A stretch of DNA of 47,901 nucleotides, taken from positions 1 through 47,901 of the IMG/VR virus record IMGVR_UViG_3300023184_000203; one strand, given 5' to 3'. Under the pieces are notes generated by a model. It was not told the origin of the DNA and did not search any database. It saw only the letters and a list, made by a program, of their open reading frames with translations. Position 1 is the stretch's first letter. Each line of letters starts with the position of its first letter. Made by a program: the position numbers and the translations under genes. Shown piece by piece: positions 12,394-18,188 of the stretch. Source of the DNA: a virus.

Positions 12394-12584
12394 TCGTTTT
12401 CCATTTCTGCTAAATAATCTTCGTGTTCAATTAGTCCGATAGAAAAAGCAACAGGGTCGCAACATTCTAAAATCTCGGCGGGAGTAAAAGTTGAATAACC
12501 AATTTTTACAGTAGGATAAACATCATTTAGTAAATCAATAAAACTTTCTTTGATTTCTAAATCTAATTCAAATTGTGATTTCAT
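12390..12584 (-). CDS. Hypothetical protein, 64 aa
   Basis: Not recognised. QFELDLEIKESFIDLLNDVYP, YSTFTPAEILECCDPVAF, SIGLIEHEDYLAEMENE: three acidic helices; the pattern TPAEILExxDPVAF occurs in small actinophage proteins. Overlaps neighbours at both ends, unit from P12. Confidence 0.65.
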   Translation of the reverse strand: MKSQFELDLEIKESFIDLLNDVYPTVKIGYSTFTPAEILECCDPVAFSIGLIEHEDYLAEMENE

Positions 12585-12760
12585 TATTTAGTAACCGCCC
12601 AATCTGACCACATATCTAAGCGGTCACCGTCAAATTCTAACCAAAAGCGGTCAATATTGTTTTCGCAATTTTCGCAAAATGTAAATTGAGAATCATTTAC
12701 ATTTGAAATCGCTAGAACATTTGGTGTGTGTTCTTTACACATTGTAATTGTTGTAGTCAT
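12584..12760 (-). CDS. Small zinc-ribbon-like protein, 58 aa
   Basis: C8-x2-H11 (MCKEH) and C29-x2-C32 (FCENC) form a likely zinc site; the rest is FWLEFDGDRLDMWSDW. Function unknown. Both ends are TAATG overlaps. Confidence 0.65.
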   Translation of the reverse strand: MTTTITMCKEHTPNVLAISNVNDSQFTFCENCENNIDRFWLEFDGDRLDMWSDWAVTK

Positions 12761-12888
12761 TATTCTGCCTCCTTAGTATTGAATAGCGAGGACATCTTAT
12801 CATTAGCCTCTGACATTGTTGCGATAGCCTTTAGCAGGCTAGCCTTGCGTTGCGCCTCTACGTGCGCCTTGTATTCTGCTAGGTTCAT
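12760..12888 (-). CDS. Small helical protein, 42 aa
   Basis: MNLAEYKAHVEAQRKASLL then KAIATMSEANDKMSSLFN: one amphipathic helix. The frame is open to 13065, but AACGAAAGAAGG before the ATG at 12888, and the position of P12, fix the start here. Function unknown. Confidence 0.65.
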   Translation of the reverse strand: MNLAEYKAHVEAQRKASLLKAIATMSEANDKMSSLFNTKEAE

Positions 12889-12920
12889 TTCTGACCTTCT
12901 TTCGTTGTTGTTATAGTAGT

Positions 12921-12944
12921 ATTGTAGCAGAGGGGTCTGACATT
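12921..12944 (-). promoter_or_regulatory. Early-type promoter P12
   Basis: AAATGTCAG, N10 ending TGC, TACAAT. Drives 12888 to 12295. Confidence 0.75.
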
Positions 12945-12980
12945 TAGACCCCTTTTCTCGGGCGTGTCGGAATTTATTTT

Positions 12981-12996
12981 TGTGATATACATCATG
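12981..12996 (-). promoter_or_regulatory. Degenerate CRP/GlxR-like dyad
   Basis: TGTGA-TATACA-TCATG, 8 of 10 matches. It overlaps the first DnaA box. Confidence 0.35.
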
Positions 12997-13056
12997 TGGA
13001 TAACTTACGCTTAAAATTCCAGGGTTATTCACAGCTGTGCATAAACCTGTGGATAA
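12995..13056. promoter_or_regulatory. Cluster of four DnaA boxes
   Basis: TGTGGATAA (12995-13003, perfect), TTATTCACA (13025-13033), TGTGCATAA (13036-13044) and TGTGGATAA (13048-13056, perfect). TTCCAGGG lies just before the second box. Densest box cluster in the window. Confidence 0.65.
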
Positions 13057-13059
13057 CTC

Positions 13060-13098
13060 CCGCAAGTACTTGCGGACGCAGCGCCTTTTGTCAAGGCG
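13060..13098 (-). terminator. Two hairpins after the leftward unit
   Basis: Palindrome CCGCAAGTACTTGCGG (13060-13075) and CGCCTT/AAGGCG (about 13083-13098), followed by GACACGCCG, 14 bp past the stop at 13112. No U-run. Confidence 0.4.
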
Positions 13099-13111
13099 AC
13101 ACGCCGTTATG

Positions 13112-13237
13112 CTAGTGTGATTTATCCCACTCTCTGAAATCGCTTACGATCTCACGCCACATAAGGCGAGCCATATATAGGGCGGGTACTAATAGGGCTA
13201 TCTGGACTAGTGTAGTTAGTATGCGATTAGTAGTCAT
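13112..13237 (-). CDS. Small membrane protein, 41 aa
   Basis: One predicted membrane helix (ILTTLVQIALLVPALYMARL) near the N-terminus and a charged tail REIVSDFREWDKSH. Function unknown. Start overlaps the stop of the other small membrane protein (TAATG), so the two are made together and may form a pair. Confidence 0.6.
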   Translation of the reverse strand: MTTNRILTTLVQIALLVPALYMARLMWREIVSDFREWDKSH

Positions 13238-13374
13238 TACTTATTCTTCTTTCTCTTATAGATAATAACACCTAACGCAATAGACCAACCTACAATTAGT
13301 ATCTGCCAAGATAGTGCTACATAGCACCAGTTAGTGTCTAGTTCTAATCCGTATCCATTTAGTTCTAATGTCAT
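13237..13374 (-). CDS. Small membrane protein, 45 aa
   Basis: Membrane helix CYVALSWQILIVGWSIALGV followed by a positive stop-transfer tail IIYKRKKNK, so N-out/C-in orientation is likely. Function unknown; early membrane proteins can be superinfection-exclusion factors, but nothing shows this here. Two nt separate it from the upstream stop. Confidence 0.6.
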   Translation of the reverse strand: MTLELNGYGLELDTNWCYVALSWQILIVGWSIALGVIIYKRKKNK

Positions 13375-13376
13375 TA

Positions 13377-13559
13377 TTAGTTATCCCAACTTAGTGCGAA
13401 TACTTTTGCTAGTTCTTCATCATCTACATCATCAAAGTCATCAACAGGCGGTTGCTCTGTTTCTTCTTCATCAAGGTATGCGTATGCGTCTGCTACATCT
13501 GATTGTATAGACTCGTATTTATCTATGCTGTTAGTAGCGTATGAGTATGCGTATGACAT
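13377..13559 (-). CDS. Acidic hypothetical protein, 60 aa
   Basis: Tyr-rich N-terminus (MSYAYSYATNSIDKYES) and very acidic centre (EEETEQPPVDDFDDVDDEE). Probably partly disordered. Function unknown. Start overlaps upstream stop (TAATG). Confidence 0.6.
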   Translation of the reverse strand: MSYAYSYATNSIDKYESIQSDVADAYAYLDEEETEQPPVDDFDDVDDEELAKVFALSWDN

Positions 13560-13714
13560 TAGTTCTTTACCTCTACTTTTCTTACATTGTAGGTAAAACC
13601 TTTACCTAGTTTTTCTAATTCTGACATTACGGCTAATAGTTCTGCGCTATTCTTAGCGGTGTTATCTACGCTTAGTAGATTAGAGCCTTGCCATAGTGAG
13701 TATGTGATAGTCAT
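13559..13714 (-). CDS. Hypothetical protein, 51 aa
   Basis: MTITYSLWQGSNLLSVDNT, AELLAVMSELEKLGKG, FTYNVRKVEVKN: a compact beta-alpha-beta plan. Leader TAACGAAAGAAGAACAGACA. First gene of the five-gene unit from P13. Function unknown. Confidence 0.65.
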   Translation of the reverse strand: MTITYSLWQGSNLLSVDNTAKNSAELLAVMSELEKLGKGFTYNVRKVEVKN

Positions 13715-13747
13715 TGTCTGTTCTTCTTTCGTTAGTTGGTATATTGG

Positions 13748-13771
13748 AATTGTAGCCTAGTGGGCTGACAT
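13748..13771 (-). promoter_or_regulatory. Early-type promoter P13
   Basis: TAATGTCAG, N10 ending GGC, TACAAT. Confidence 0.75.
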
Positions 13772-13808
13772 TATCAAGCCGACACGCCGTAGGGCGGGGC
13801 TAATAGAG

Positions 13809-13824
13809 TGTGAGTTACCTCACA
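13809..13824 (-). promoter_or_regulatory. Perfect CRP/GlxR-type dyad overlapping a stop codon
   Basis: TGTGA-GTTACC-TCACA; the central TTA is the stop codon (minus strand) of the gene ending at 13815. Conservation of the dyad at the end of a gene suggests selection on the site itself. Confidence 0.55.
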
Positions 13825-13934
13825 CCCTTATCTTTTGCTAATTGCTCAGCATAGACGGGGTCTGACACGCTATCAGCACCAAACTCTAGATAGATGTCTA
13901 GATAGATGTCATCATAGTAATCGTTATAGTCCAT
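13815..13934 (-). CDS. Acidic hypothetical peptide, 39 aa
   Basis: MDYNDYYDDIYLDIYLEFG then ADSVSDPVYAEQLAKDKGVR. Very acidic and Tyr-rich start. The frame closes inside the dyad at 13809-13824. No clear ribosome site, 5 nt after the upstream stop, so coupling is likely. Function unknown. Confidence 0.5.
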   Translation of the reverse strand: MDYNDYYDDIYLDIYLEFGADSVSDPVYAEQLAKDKGVR

Positions 13935-13939
13935 TAGTA

Positions 13940-14164
13940 TTACGCCCAACTTCTAGTAGTAGCATAAACCTTGCGAGTGCTAGGCTTGTAGTTAGGCAAC
14001 TCGGTTAGAGTAACCTCTAGGATAGTGCCACGCTTGGCAACTAACTCTAGGTAGTCATTAGCGTATTCCTCGCTAGGAACTGTTAGCGTAGTGTGGCTAC
14101 GCTCTGTTGATAATGGATAGAGAGGATTAGTATCCAACTCTACTGAGTAACTTAGTGAAAACAT
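13940..14164 (-). CDS. Hypothetical protein, 74 aa
   Basis: All-beta pattern (MFSLSYSVELDTNPLYP, SHTTLTVPSEEYANDYLELVAKRG, TILEVTLTELPNYKPSTRKVYATT). Leader AAAGAAAGGAAAACAAA. First gene after P14; between promoter and start the RNA can form TCAAGAAAGGTTCTTGA, a hairpin that would hide an extra AAAGG. Function unknown. Confidence 0.65.
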   Translation of the reverse strand: MFSLSYSVELDTNPLYPLSTERSHTTLTVPSEEYANDYLELVAKRGTILEVTLTELPNYKPSTRKVYATTRSWA

Positions 14165-14215
14165 TTTGTTTTCCTTTCTTTATCAAGAACCTTTCTTGAT
14201 TTTCTTTATACTATA

Positions 14216-14239
14216 ATCCTAGCAGGGGGGACTGACATT
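14216..14239 (-). promoter_or_regulatory. Early-type promoter P14
   Basis: AAATGTCAG, N10 ending TGC, then TAGGAT, the weakest -10 of the family. A TATAGT lies a few bases further. Confidence 0.55.
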
Positions 14240-14275
14240 TAGGGGTGTTTTTCGGGCGTGTCGCAAAACTATTTA

Positions 14276-14291
14276 TGTGAGTTACAACACA
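14276..14291 (-). promoter_or_regulatory. CRP/GlxR-like dyad between divergent units
   Basis: TGTGA-GTTACA-ACACA, 9 of 10 matches. It sits between leftward P14 and the rightward promoter at 14407. Confidence 0.45.
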
Positions 14292-14406
14292 CTTACGCTC
14301 AACAGTCCAAAGATAATGGGCGCACTATCCAAAATGTCCGTTTTTATACTACCCTGTATCATACATCATAAAAATATATTAACATTTTAAGAAACTTGAT
14401 TTATAG

Positions 14407-14432
14407 TTGACTAAATTGTTAAGTGGTATAAT
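14407..14432 (+). promoter_or_regulatory. Extended -10 promoter of the first oxygenase gene
   Basis: TGGTATAAT (extended -10, TATAAT 14427-14432) with TTGACT 14 bp upstream, inside TAGTTGACTA (14404-14413). ATG follows after 5 nt, so the mRNA is probably leaderless. Confidence 0.65.
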
Positions 14433-14437
14433 TAGCT

Positions 14438-15124
14438 ATGATTAATTTTAGCAAATTTGAAAAAATAAATGATGAGGCCTACATATGGCGGGGATTCCTG
14501 GATTCAGAAACTTGCGATATAGCTTTTCAAGAATCCTCAGAGCAAGATCCAAATACGGTAAATCTTAGGGATTCAGATAAAATAGAACTTCTTAGCGTAT
14601 TTGTAAATGAAAAAATTACAAATGCTGTAAATTTATTTTTTGAAAATACTGAGTATAAGCTTGATAATTTTTTGCATTGGTACACTGCCCCTGGGCTTTG
14701 GTTTAATATACATAGAGACGATGAAGCATATGACCCAAGCCCCAATAAAAAAGTTTGGGCTGGAATAATATATTTATCTAATATGGACGGTGGGCAACTA
14801 TTTTATCCAACAAATAATACTTTGGTTCAACCATTAAAAGGAGATATGGTTATACATACCTCTGCCATACCACATGGTGCAACTCCCGTAAAAGGAGAAA
14901 ATAAAAGAACAATAACCTATGTTGTTTATGATAAAAATAAATTGGCGGATCCAAATGATCCCGAACAAGATTTAAAATATCTTTCCGATTTAAGAGAATT
15001 CCAAGTATTAGAATCAAAAGAATGGCTTAAATCTGATATGGGTATATATTGGGAAAAAATGCAAAATGTAAATTGGGATACTTATATATCTCCCGATAAT
15101 CAATTTTTACCTAAAAGGGCTTGA
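14438..15124 (+). CDS. 2-oxoglutarate/Fe(II) oxygenase, prolyl-4-hydroxylase type, 228 aa
   Basis: Member of the 2OG-Fe(II) oxygenase superfamily, P4H-like group (PF13640): uses O2 and 2-oxoglutarate to hydroxylate a substrate, releasing succinate and CO2. The full metal and cosubstrate set is visible: H92-x-D94 (NIHRDD), distal H146 (PHGATPV) and R157 (KRTITYVV), with the typical core strand IIYLSNMDGGQLFYP and PLKGDMVIH between. Length fits a single-domain enzyme. No Shine-Dalgarno; leaderless from an extended -10. Substrate unknown. First of three such enzymes in the 14.4-18.2 kb module. Confidence 0.85.
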   Translation: MINFSKFEKINDEAYIWRGFLDSETCDIAFQESSEQDPNTVNLRDSDKIELLSVFVNEKITNAVNLFFENTEYKLDNFLHWYTAPGLWFNIHRDDEAYDPSPNKKVWAGIIYLSNMDGGQLFYPTNNTLVQPLKGDMVIHTSAIPHGATPVKGENKRTITYVVYDKNKLADPNDPEQDLKYLSDLREFQVLESKEWLKSDMGIYWEKMQNVNWDTYISPDNQFLPKRA

Positions 15125-15148
15125 CATCGAAAATAGAAATGTTATACT
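15121..15148 (+). promoter_or_regulatory. Strong sigma-70-type promoter of a candidate small RNA
   Basis: Perfect TTGACA (15121-15126, its last bases overlap the oxygenase stop), 16-bp spacer, TATACT (15143-15148). No start codon with ribosome site follows for 190 nt. Confidence 0.75.
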
Positions 15149-15154
15149 GGAAAC

Positions 15155-15320
15155 CTTGGACAGTTTTCGGAGATAATATCAAGGGGTTAAACTCCAAGTG
15201 CGATGATGACGGAAGTTGTAATTCTACAATTACTTTCAGATAATAGCTAGGCCTACTATAGGTTCAACCGATGAATGGCGGATTTATACTCCGATCATTT
15301 CGGGGTTCTCTTTTATTTTT
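15155..15320 (+). ncRNA. Candidate structured small RNA, about 165 nt
   Basis: Bounded by a consensus promoter and an intrinsic terminator, with no convincing frame inside. Possible pairings: CCUUG/CAAGG at the 5' end, a long hairpin GGAAGUUGUA-AUUC-UACAAUUACUUUC (split here as two arms), CCUA-CUA-UAGG, then the terminator stem. GC is higher than in the flanking genes, as expected for a structured RNA. Could be a trans-acting small RNA or a cis-acting leader for the following oxygenase gene. No known family recognised. Confidence 0.6.
15289..15320 (+). terminator. Intrinsic terminator of the small RNA
   Basis: CTCCGA/TCGGGG stem (one G-U, 5-nt loop) followed by TTCTCTTTTATTTTT. Confidence 0.75.
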
Positions 15321-15343
15321 CTTAAAAGGGGTATAGGGGTTGT

Positions 15344-15424
15344 ATGCTTAAATTCTGGAAGTTATTATTAAAATACAAAAGATTAAAAGCTATAAAAAAT
15401 TTTATTAACATTTTTAAATACTGA
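15344..15424 (+). CDS. Possible very short basic peptide, 26 aa
   Basis: MLKFWKLLLKYKRLK then AIKNFINIFKY. Strongly basic and amphipathic. AGGGGT lies 3-8 nt before the ATG and AAAGGGGT further upstream, but the frame is so short and AT-rich that chance is quite possible. Confidence 0.3.
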   Translation: MLKFWKLLLKYKRLKAIKNFINIFKY

Positions 15425-15500
15425 TATTCTAGTCAACTAAAATAATACACATACATAATACTAAATATAGTATAATTGATTTAAATAGAAAGCTGGAAAA

Positions 15501-16478
15501 ATGGAATTAAAAACTATAGACCTTGGTCAAGGAATTTACTTATTCAAAGATGTCTTTAAGGATAAAGTAAAGGCTTATAAATTTATACTTGATTCTAAAA
15601 AAGGAAATGATCCTTATTTCAATAAAGACACTTGGTACGACTGGTCTCCATGGGGCAACTACTCTAAAGCTTATCCAAATTCTACAGATTCAAGTTACCT
15701 AAACTCAACCTCAGAAGGCGCAGATTTATTGCGTGAGGGACTAGAAGTATTTGAATATGTACTCGACTATGTAAAAAATAATTTTACTGACACTACATTT
15801 TTTGAAAGACATAATTTTCCAACTGATTTTCCAACAAGTATAAAACAAATACAAGACAGAGGGCAAATTGGTGATCATAGATTCCAGATGGCTGACTTTG
15901 TAGTATTTGAGACAAATAAAAATGTCGACAAAAACTGGCAAATGTGGATTCATCAAGATACAGTCCCACATTTTGGCGTAACTCAAAACCACATGTTTAA
16001 TTTTAATATCTACGTAAACGATGATTACGAAGGTGGAGAAATTGTATTCTTTAAAGAAGAGGGTATTGAAAAATCTACTTACATAGATAAAGAAACGGGG
16101 AAAGAAAAGCCTGTCTGGTATATTGAAGATCACTTTATTTATAAGATGGAATCTGGAGACGGAATGATTTTCCCAGTAGACCTGTATCATGGCGTAATGC
16201 CAATTGCTGAAGGTGGAGAGAAGTATTACATTAGACAGTTTATTACTCATGTTTCAGATAAAGAATTTGAAGCGGAAAAAATAAAGTTTATTGAATCTGG
16301 ACAAACTGAAGAAGAGTTTGACGAGATGCTTGCCAATATAAGAAAAGAAAGACATGAGAAAAGACTGACTCCAGTTATTTATGACTCAATTGAAAGCATT
16401 CCTTCAAATGTACAAAATGGAGATGTTCAAGTTGCATGTATTATTAAATCTCGCAAAGATATTTCTTCATTAATATAA
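15501..16478 (+). CDS. 2-oxoglutarate/Fe(II) oxygenase, prolyl-4-hydroxylase type, 325 aa
   Basis: P4H-like 2OG-Fe(II) oxygenase with the facial triad H151-x-D153 (WIHQDT) and H230 (YHGVMPI), and K241/R245 (GEKYYIRQF) for 2-oxoglutarate. The core strand NIYVNDDYEGGEIVFF is typical. A 30-residue insertion (EGIEKSTYIDKETGKEKPVW) sits between the strands, and about 65 extra residues after the core form a charged helical tail. Ribosome site GAAAGCTGG; TATAAT at 15471-15476 upstream with TAGTCAACTA at 15430-15439. The next gene starts directly at its stop (TAATG), so it is cotranscribed with the sulfotransferase. Confidence 0.85.
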   Translation: MELKTIDLGQGIYLFKDVFKDKVKAYKFILDSKKGNDPYFNKDTWYDWSPWGNYSKAYPNSTDSSYLNSTSEGADLLREGLEVFEYVLDYVKNNFTDTTFFERHNFPTDFPTSIKQIQDRGQIGDHRFQMADFVVFETNKNVDKNWQMWIHQDTVPHFGVTQNHMFNFNIYVNDDYEGGEIVFFKEEGIEKSTYIDKETGKEKPVWYIEDHFIYKMESGDGMIFPVDLYHGVMPIAEGGEKYYIRQFITHVSDKEFEAEKIKFIESGQTEEEFDEMLANIRKERHEKRLTPVIYDSIESIPSNVQNGDVQVACIIKSRKDISSLI

Positions 16479-17302
16479 TGAACAGTTATAAGAATTTTTA
16501 TTTTTTACATATTCCTAAAACAGGTGGAAGATATGTAAAAGCATATATTCTTAGTCAACTAAAAGATACTTTAAACATACTTCCAATTACCGATAGGCAC
16601 GAAGGCTGGGTAGAAGTAAATGATGACACATATATTTTTTCAATATTAAGAGATCCAGTAGAATTTGCATGTAGCTTATACGCACATGAAGTAATGCAAA
16701 AAGCTAAATTAATGGAAAATGTTTTAATAAACAGTAAAGAGTATCTCAATAGAAATATTTCTAATGTATATCTTGATAAAAAGTATTTAATTGCATATTA
16801 CATGGCAAATCCATGGGCTAAAAACTTACAGAGTAAACATATTCTAAATAGTAGAACCGATAGCAAAAGAATTACAGATGTAATAATTCATAGATATACA
16901 TTTACTGATGAAATTGATAAAGATCTACTATATAAAAGACTAAATAGAATAAATTTGCTAGTTAGACAGTCTAGCCTGTATAAACCAGAATCTATTGCTA
17001 AAAAATTATGTAATGATCTAGATATTAAAATGGCGGGGGATATCGAAGAAGACAATCTAATATTCCACAATATAGCATCATCTAATCTATATAATAGTTT
17101 AACTCAAGAAGATAAAGACTGGCTAGAAGAATTCTTTTCATTAGACGTAGAGATATACAATAACCATAGTATTTTTAGTCAACTAGATAATGTATGCTCA
17201 TTCTGTGGAGACTATGCATATACTACTGAGTTTGATACAACTTGGAAAAAATACTCATTTTGCGTAGAATGCATAAAGTCTAAAGAAACTCTCCTTGGCT
17301 GA
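16478..17302 (+). CDS. Sulfotransferase-like protein with C-terminal zinc ribbon, 274 aa
   Basis: Looks like a PAPS-dependent sulfotransferase: HIPKTGGRYV (11-20) matches the 5'-phosphosulfate loop of the HIPKTGG type, and SILRDPVEFACSLY (55-68, with R58 and S66) matches the 3'-phosphate motif RDPxxxxxSxY. Such enzymes move a sulfuryl group from PAPS to a hydroxyl or amine of glycans, lipids or tyrosine. The C-terminus adds C240-x2-C243 ... C262-x2-C265, a zinc ribbon not usual for the family. No signal peptide, so action would be cytosolic. Starts on the stop of a hydroxylase gene, which suggests a linked job: a hydroxyl group made by one could be sulfated by the other (inference). Confidence 0.75.
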   Translation: MNSYKNFYFLHIPKTGGRYVKAYILSQLKDTLNILPITDRHEGWVEVNDDTYIFSILRDPVEFACSLYAHEVMQKAKLMENVLINSKEYLNRNISNVYLDKKYLIAYYMANPWAKNLQSKHILNSRTDSKRITDVIIHRYTFTDEIDKDLLYKRLNRINLLVRQSSLYKPESIAKKLCNDLDIKMAGDIEEDNLIFHNIASSNLYNSLTQEDKDWLEEFFSLDVEIYNNHSIFSQLDNVCSFCGDYAYTTEFDTTWKKYSFCVECIKSKETLLG

Positions 17303-17501
17303 TTTAAGACACGAACTTCATCTTCTTGGCCCAGATGCCCAGGATATACTTAAAAAGTATTTAGAGGGCAAGCTAGGCCTGTGTTTGAATGCTTCTGCAA
17401 ATGATGGCATATGCGATATAACATGGAAGCATGAGGACTGTAGTATAATTATGGATATGTTATATGACCTTACATCCAACGAGATGTATATAGGCAAATG
17501 A
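17295..17501 (+). CDS. Hypothetical protein, 68 aa, TTG start
   Basis: Not recognised. ADLRHELHLLGPDAQDILKKYL helix, then GLCLNASANDGICDITWKHEDCSIIMDMLY with three Cys. The TTG start overlaps the sulfotransferase stop by 8 nt; no better start is visible. Coupled translation would explain the weak start codon. Confidence 0.55.
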   Translation: MADLRHELHLLGPDAQDILKKYLEGKLGLCLNASANDGICDITWKHEDCSIIMDMLYDLTSNEMYIGK

Positions 17502-17552
17502 GGGTCTCTATTTTCCGCCGCACTTTTTTCGCACTTAAATTAGGAGTAAATT

Positions 17553-18152
17553 ATGTTCTATGATGATCCAGATATATCTAAACTAAGAGAAGAAGGAGTT
17601 TGGGTAGGAAAGGGTTTTGTTTCTCAAGAAGACTGTGATTCAATAGTCCGCCATGTTGAAAACTTTTCAGATGAGGATTGGCTAGACGGATGGGCTAGAC
17701 ATCAAGGTACATTATTTTATACAAATGAGCCTGAATCAGAAAAGCTTATTGCAGAATGGTGGAGCGATAAGGTTAGCCCTCCAGTTCTTCTTCCAGCAGT
17801 AAATAAAATTAACGCAAAACTAAAATATTTGTTTACCCCAGAGCTTATTTTCTTGCCAGAATATAAAATTGTAAGACTTAGGCCAGGACAAAATATGAAA
17901 TCCCACAGAGACAACAGAATGGAAGACAACAACCTTCAGCCAGACGTAAAACAAGAATTTACAATTAAATGTGCTTATACAGTTTATTTAAGTAACTTTA
18001 AGGGTGGAGAAATAAATTATCCAGAATTAGAATACACCCACGTGCCTGTGCCAGGAGATATTGTAATACATTCTGGCAGAGTCCTGCATGAAGTTTTTGA
18101 TGTAACCGAAAACAACAGGTATACAATAACTGGATGGCTATTAGGTAAATAG
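17553..18152 (+). CDS. 2-oxoglutarate/Fe(II) oxygenase, prolyl-4-hydroxylase type, 199 aa
   Basis: P4H-like oxygenase with H118-x-D120 (KSHRDN), distal H179 (RVLHEVFDV) and R189 (NRYTITGW). Core strands TVYLSNFKGGEINYP and PVPGDIVIHSG are clear. The N-terminus (LREEGVWVGKGFVSQEDCDSIVRHV) has the helix that starts many P4H domains. Good ribosome site AGGAG. Closest in plan to the first oxygenase of this module (HRD triad), different from the HSD/HAD types of the 33-38 kb cluster. Confidence 0.85.
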   Translation: MFYDDPDISKLREEGVWVGKGFVSQEDCDSIVRHVENFSDEDWLDGWARHQGTLFYTNEPESEKLIAEWWSDKVSPPVLLPAVNKINAKLKYLFTPELIFLPEYKIVRLRPGQNMKSHRDNRMEDNNLQPDVKQEFTIKCAYTVYLSNFKGGEINYPELEYTHVPVPGDIVIHSGRVLHEVFDVTENNRYTITGWLLGK

Positions 18153-18153
18153 A

Positions 18154-18188
18154 CCCCATACAAAGGCGGATTCGTATGAGGCCTATTT
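18154..18188 (+). terminator. Hairpin terminator after the third oxygenase
   Basis: CCCCATAC/GTATGAGG stem (one mismatch, 12-nt loop containing AAAGGCGG) followed by CCTATTTT. A second small stem GCAC-CTTA-GTGC follows. The rest of the gap to 18259 shows nothing else. Confidence 0.5.

Noticed and set aside
15200-15245. GACGGAAGU match to the glutamine riboswitch core in the small RNA
   Set aside because: The other conserved parts of that riboswitch (CGUUCA near the 5' side and the closing CCGAAGGAACGC-like part) are not visible, so only a chance 9-nt match can be claimed.
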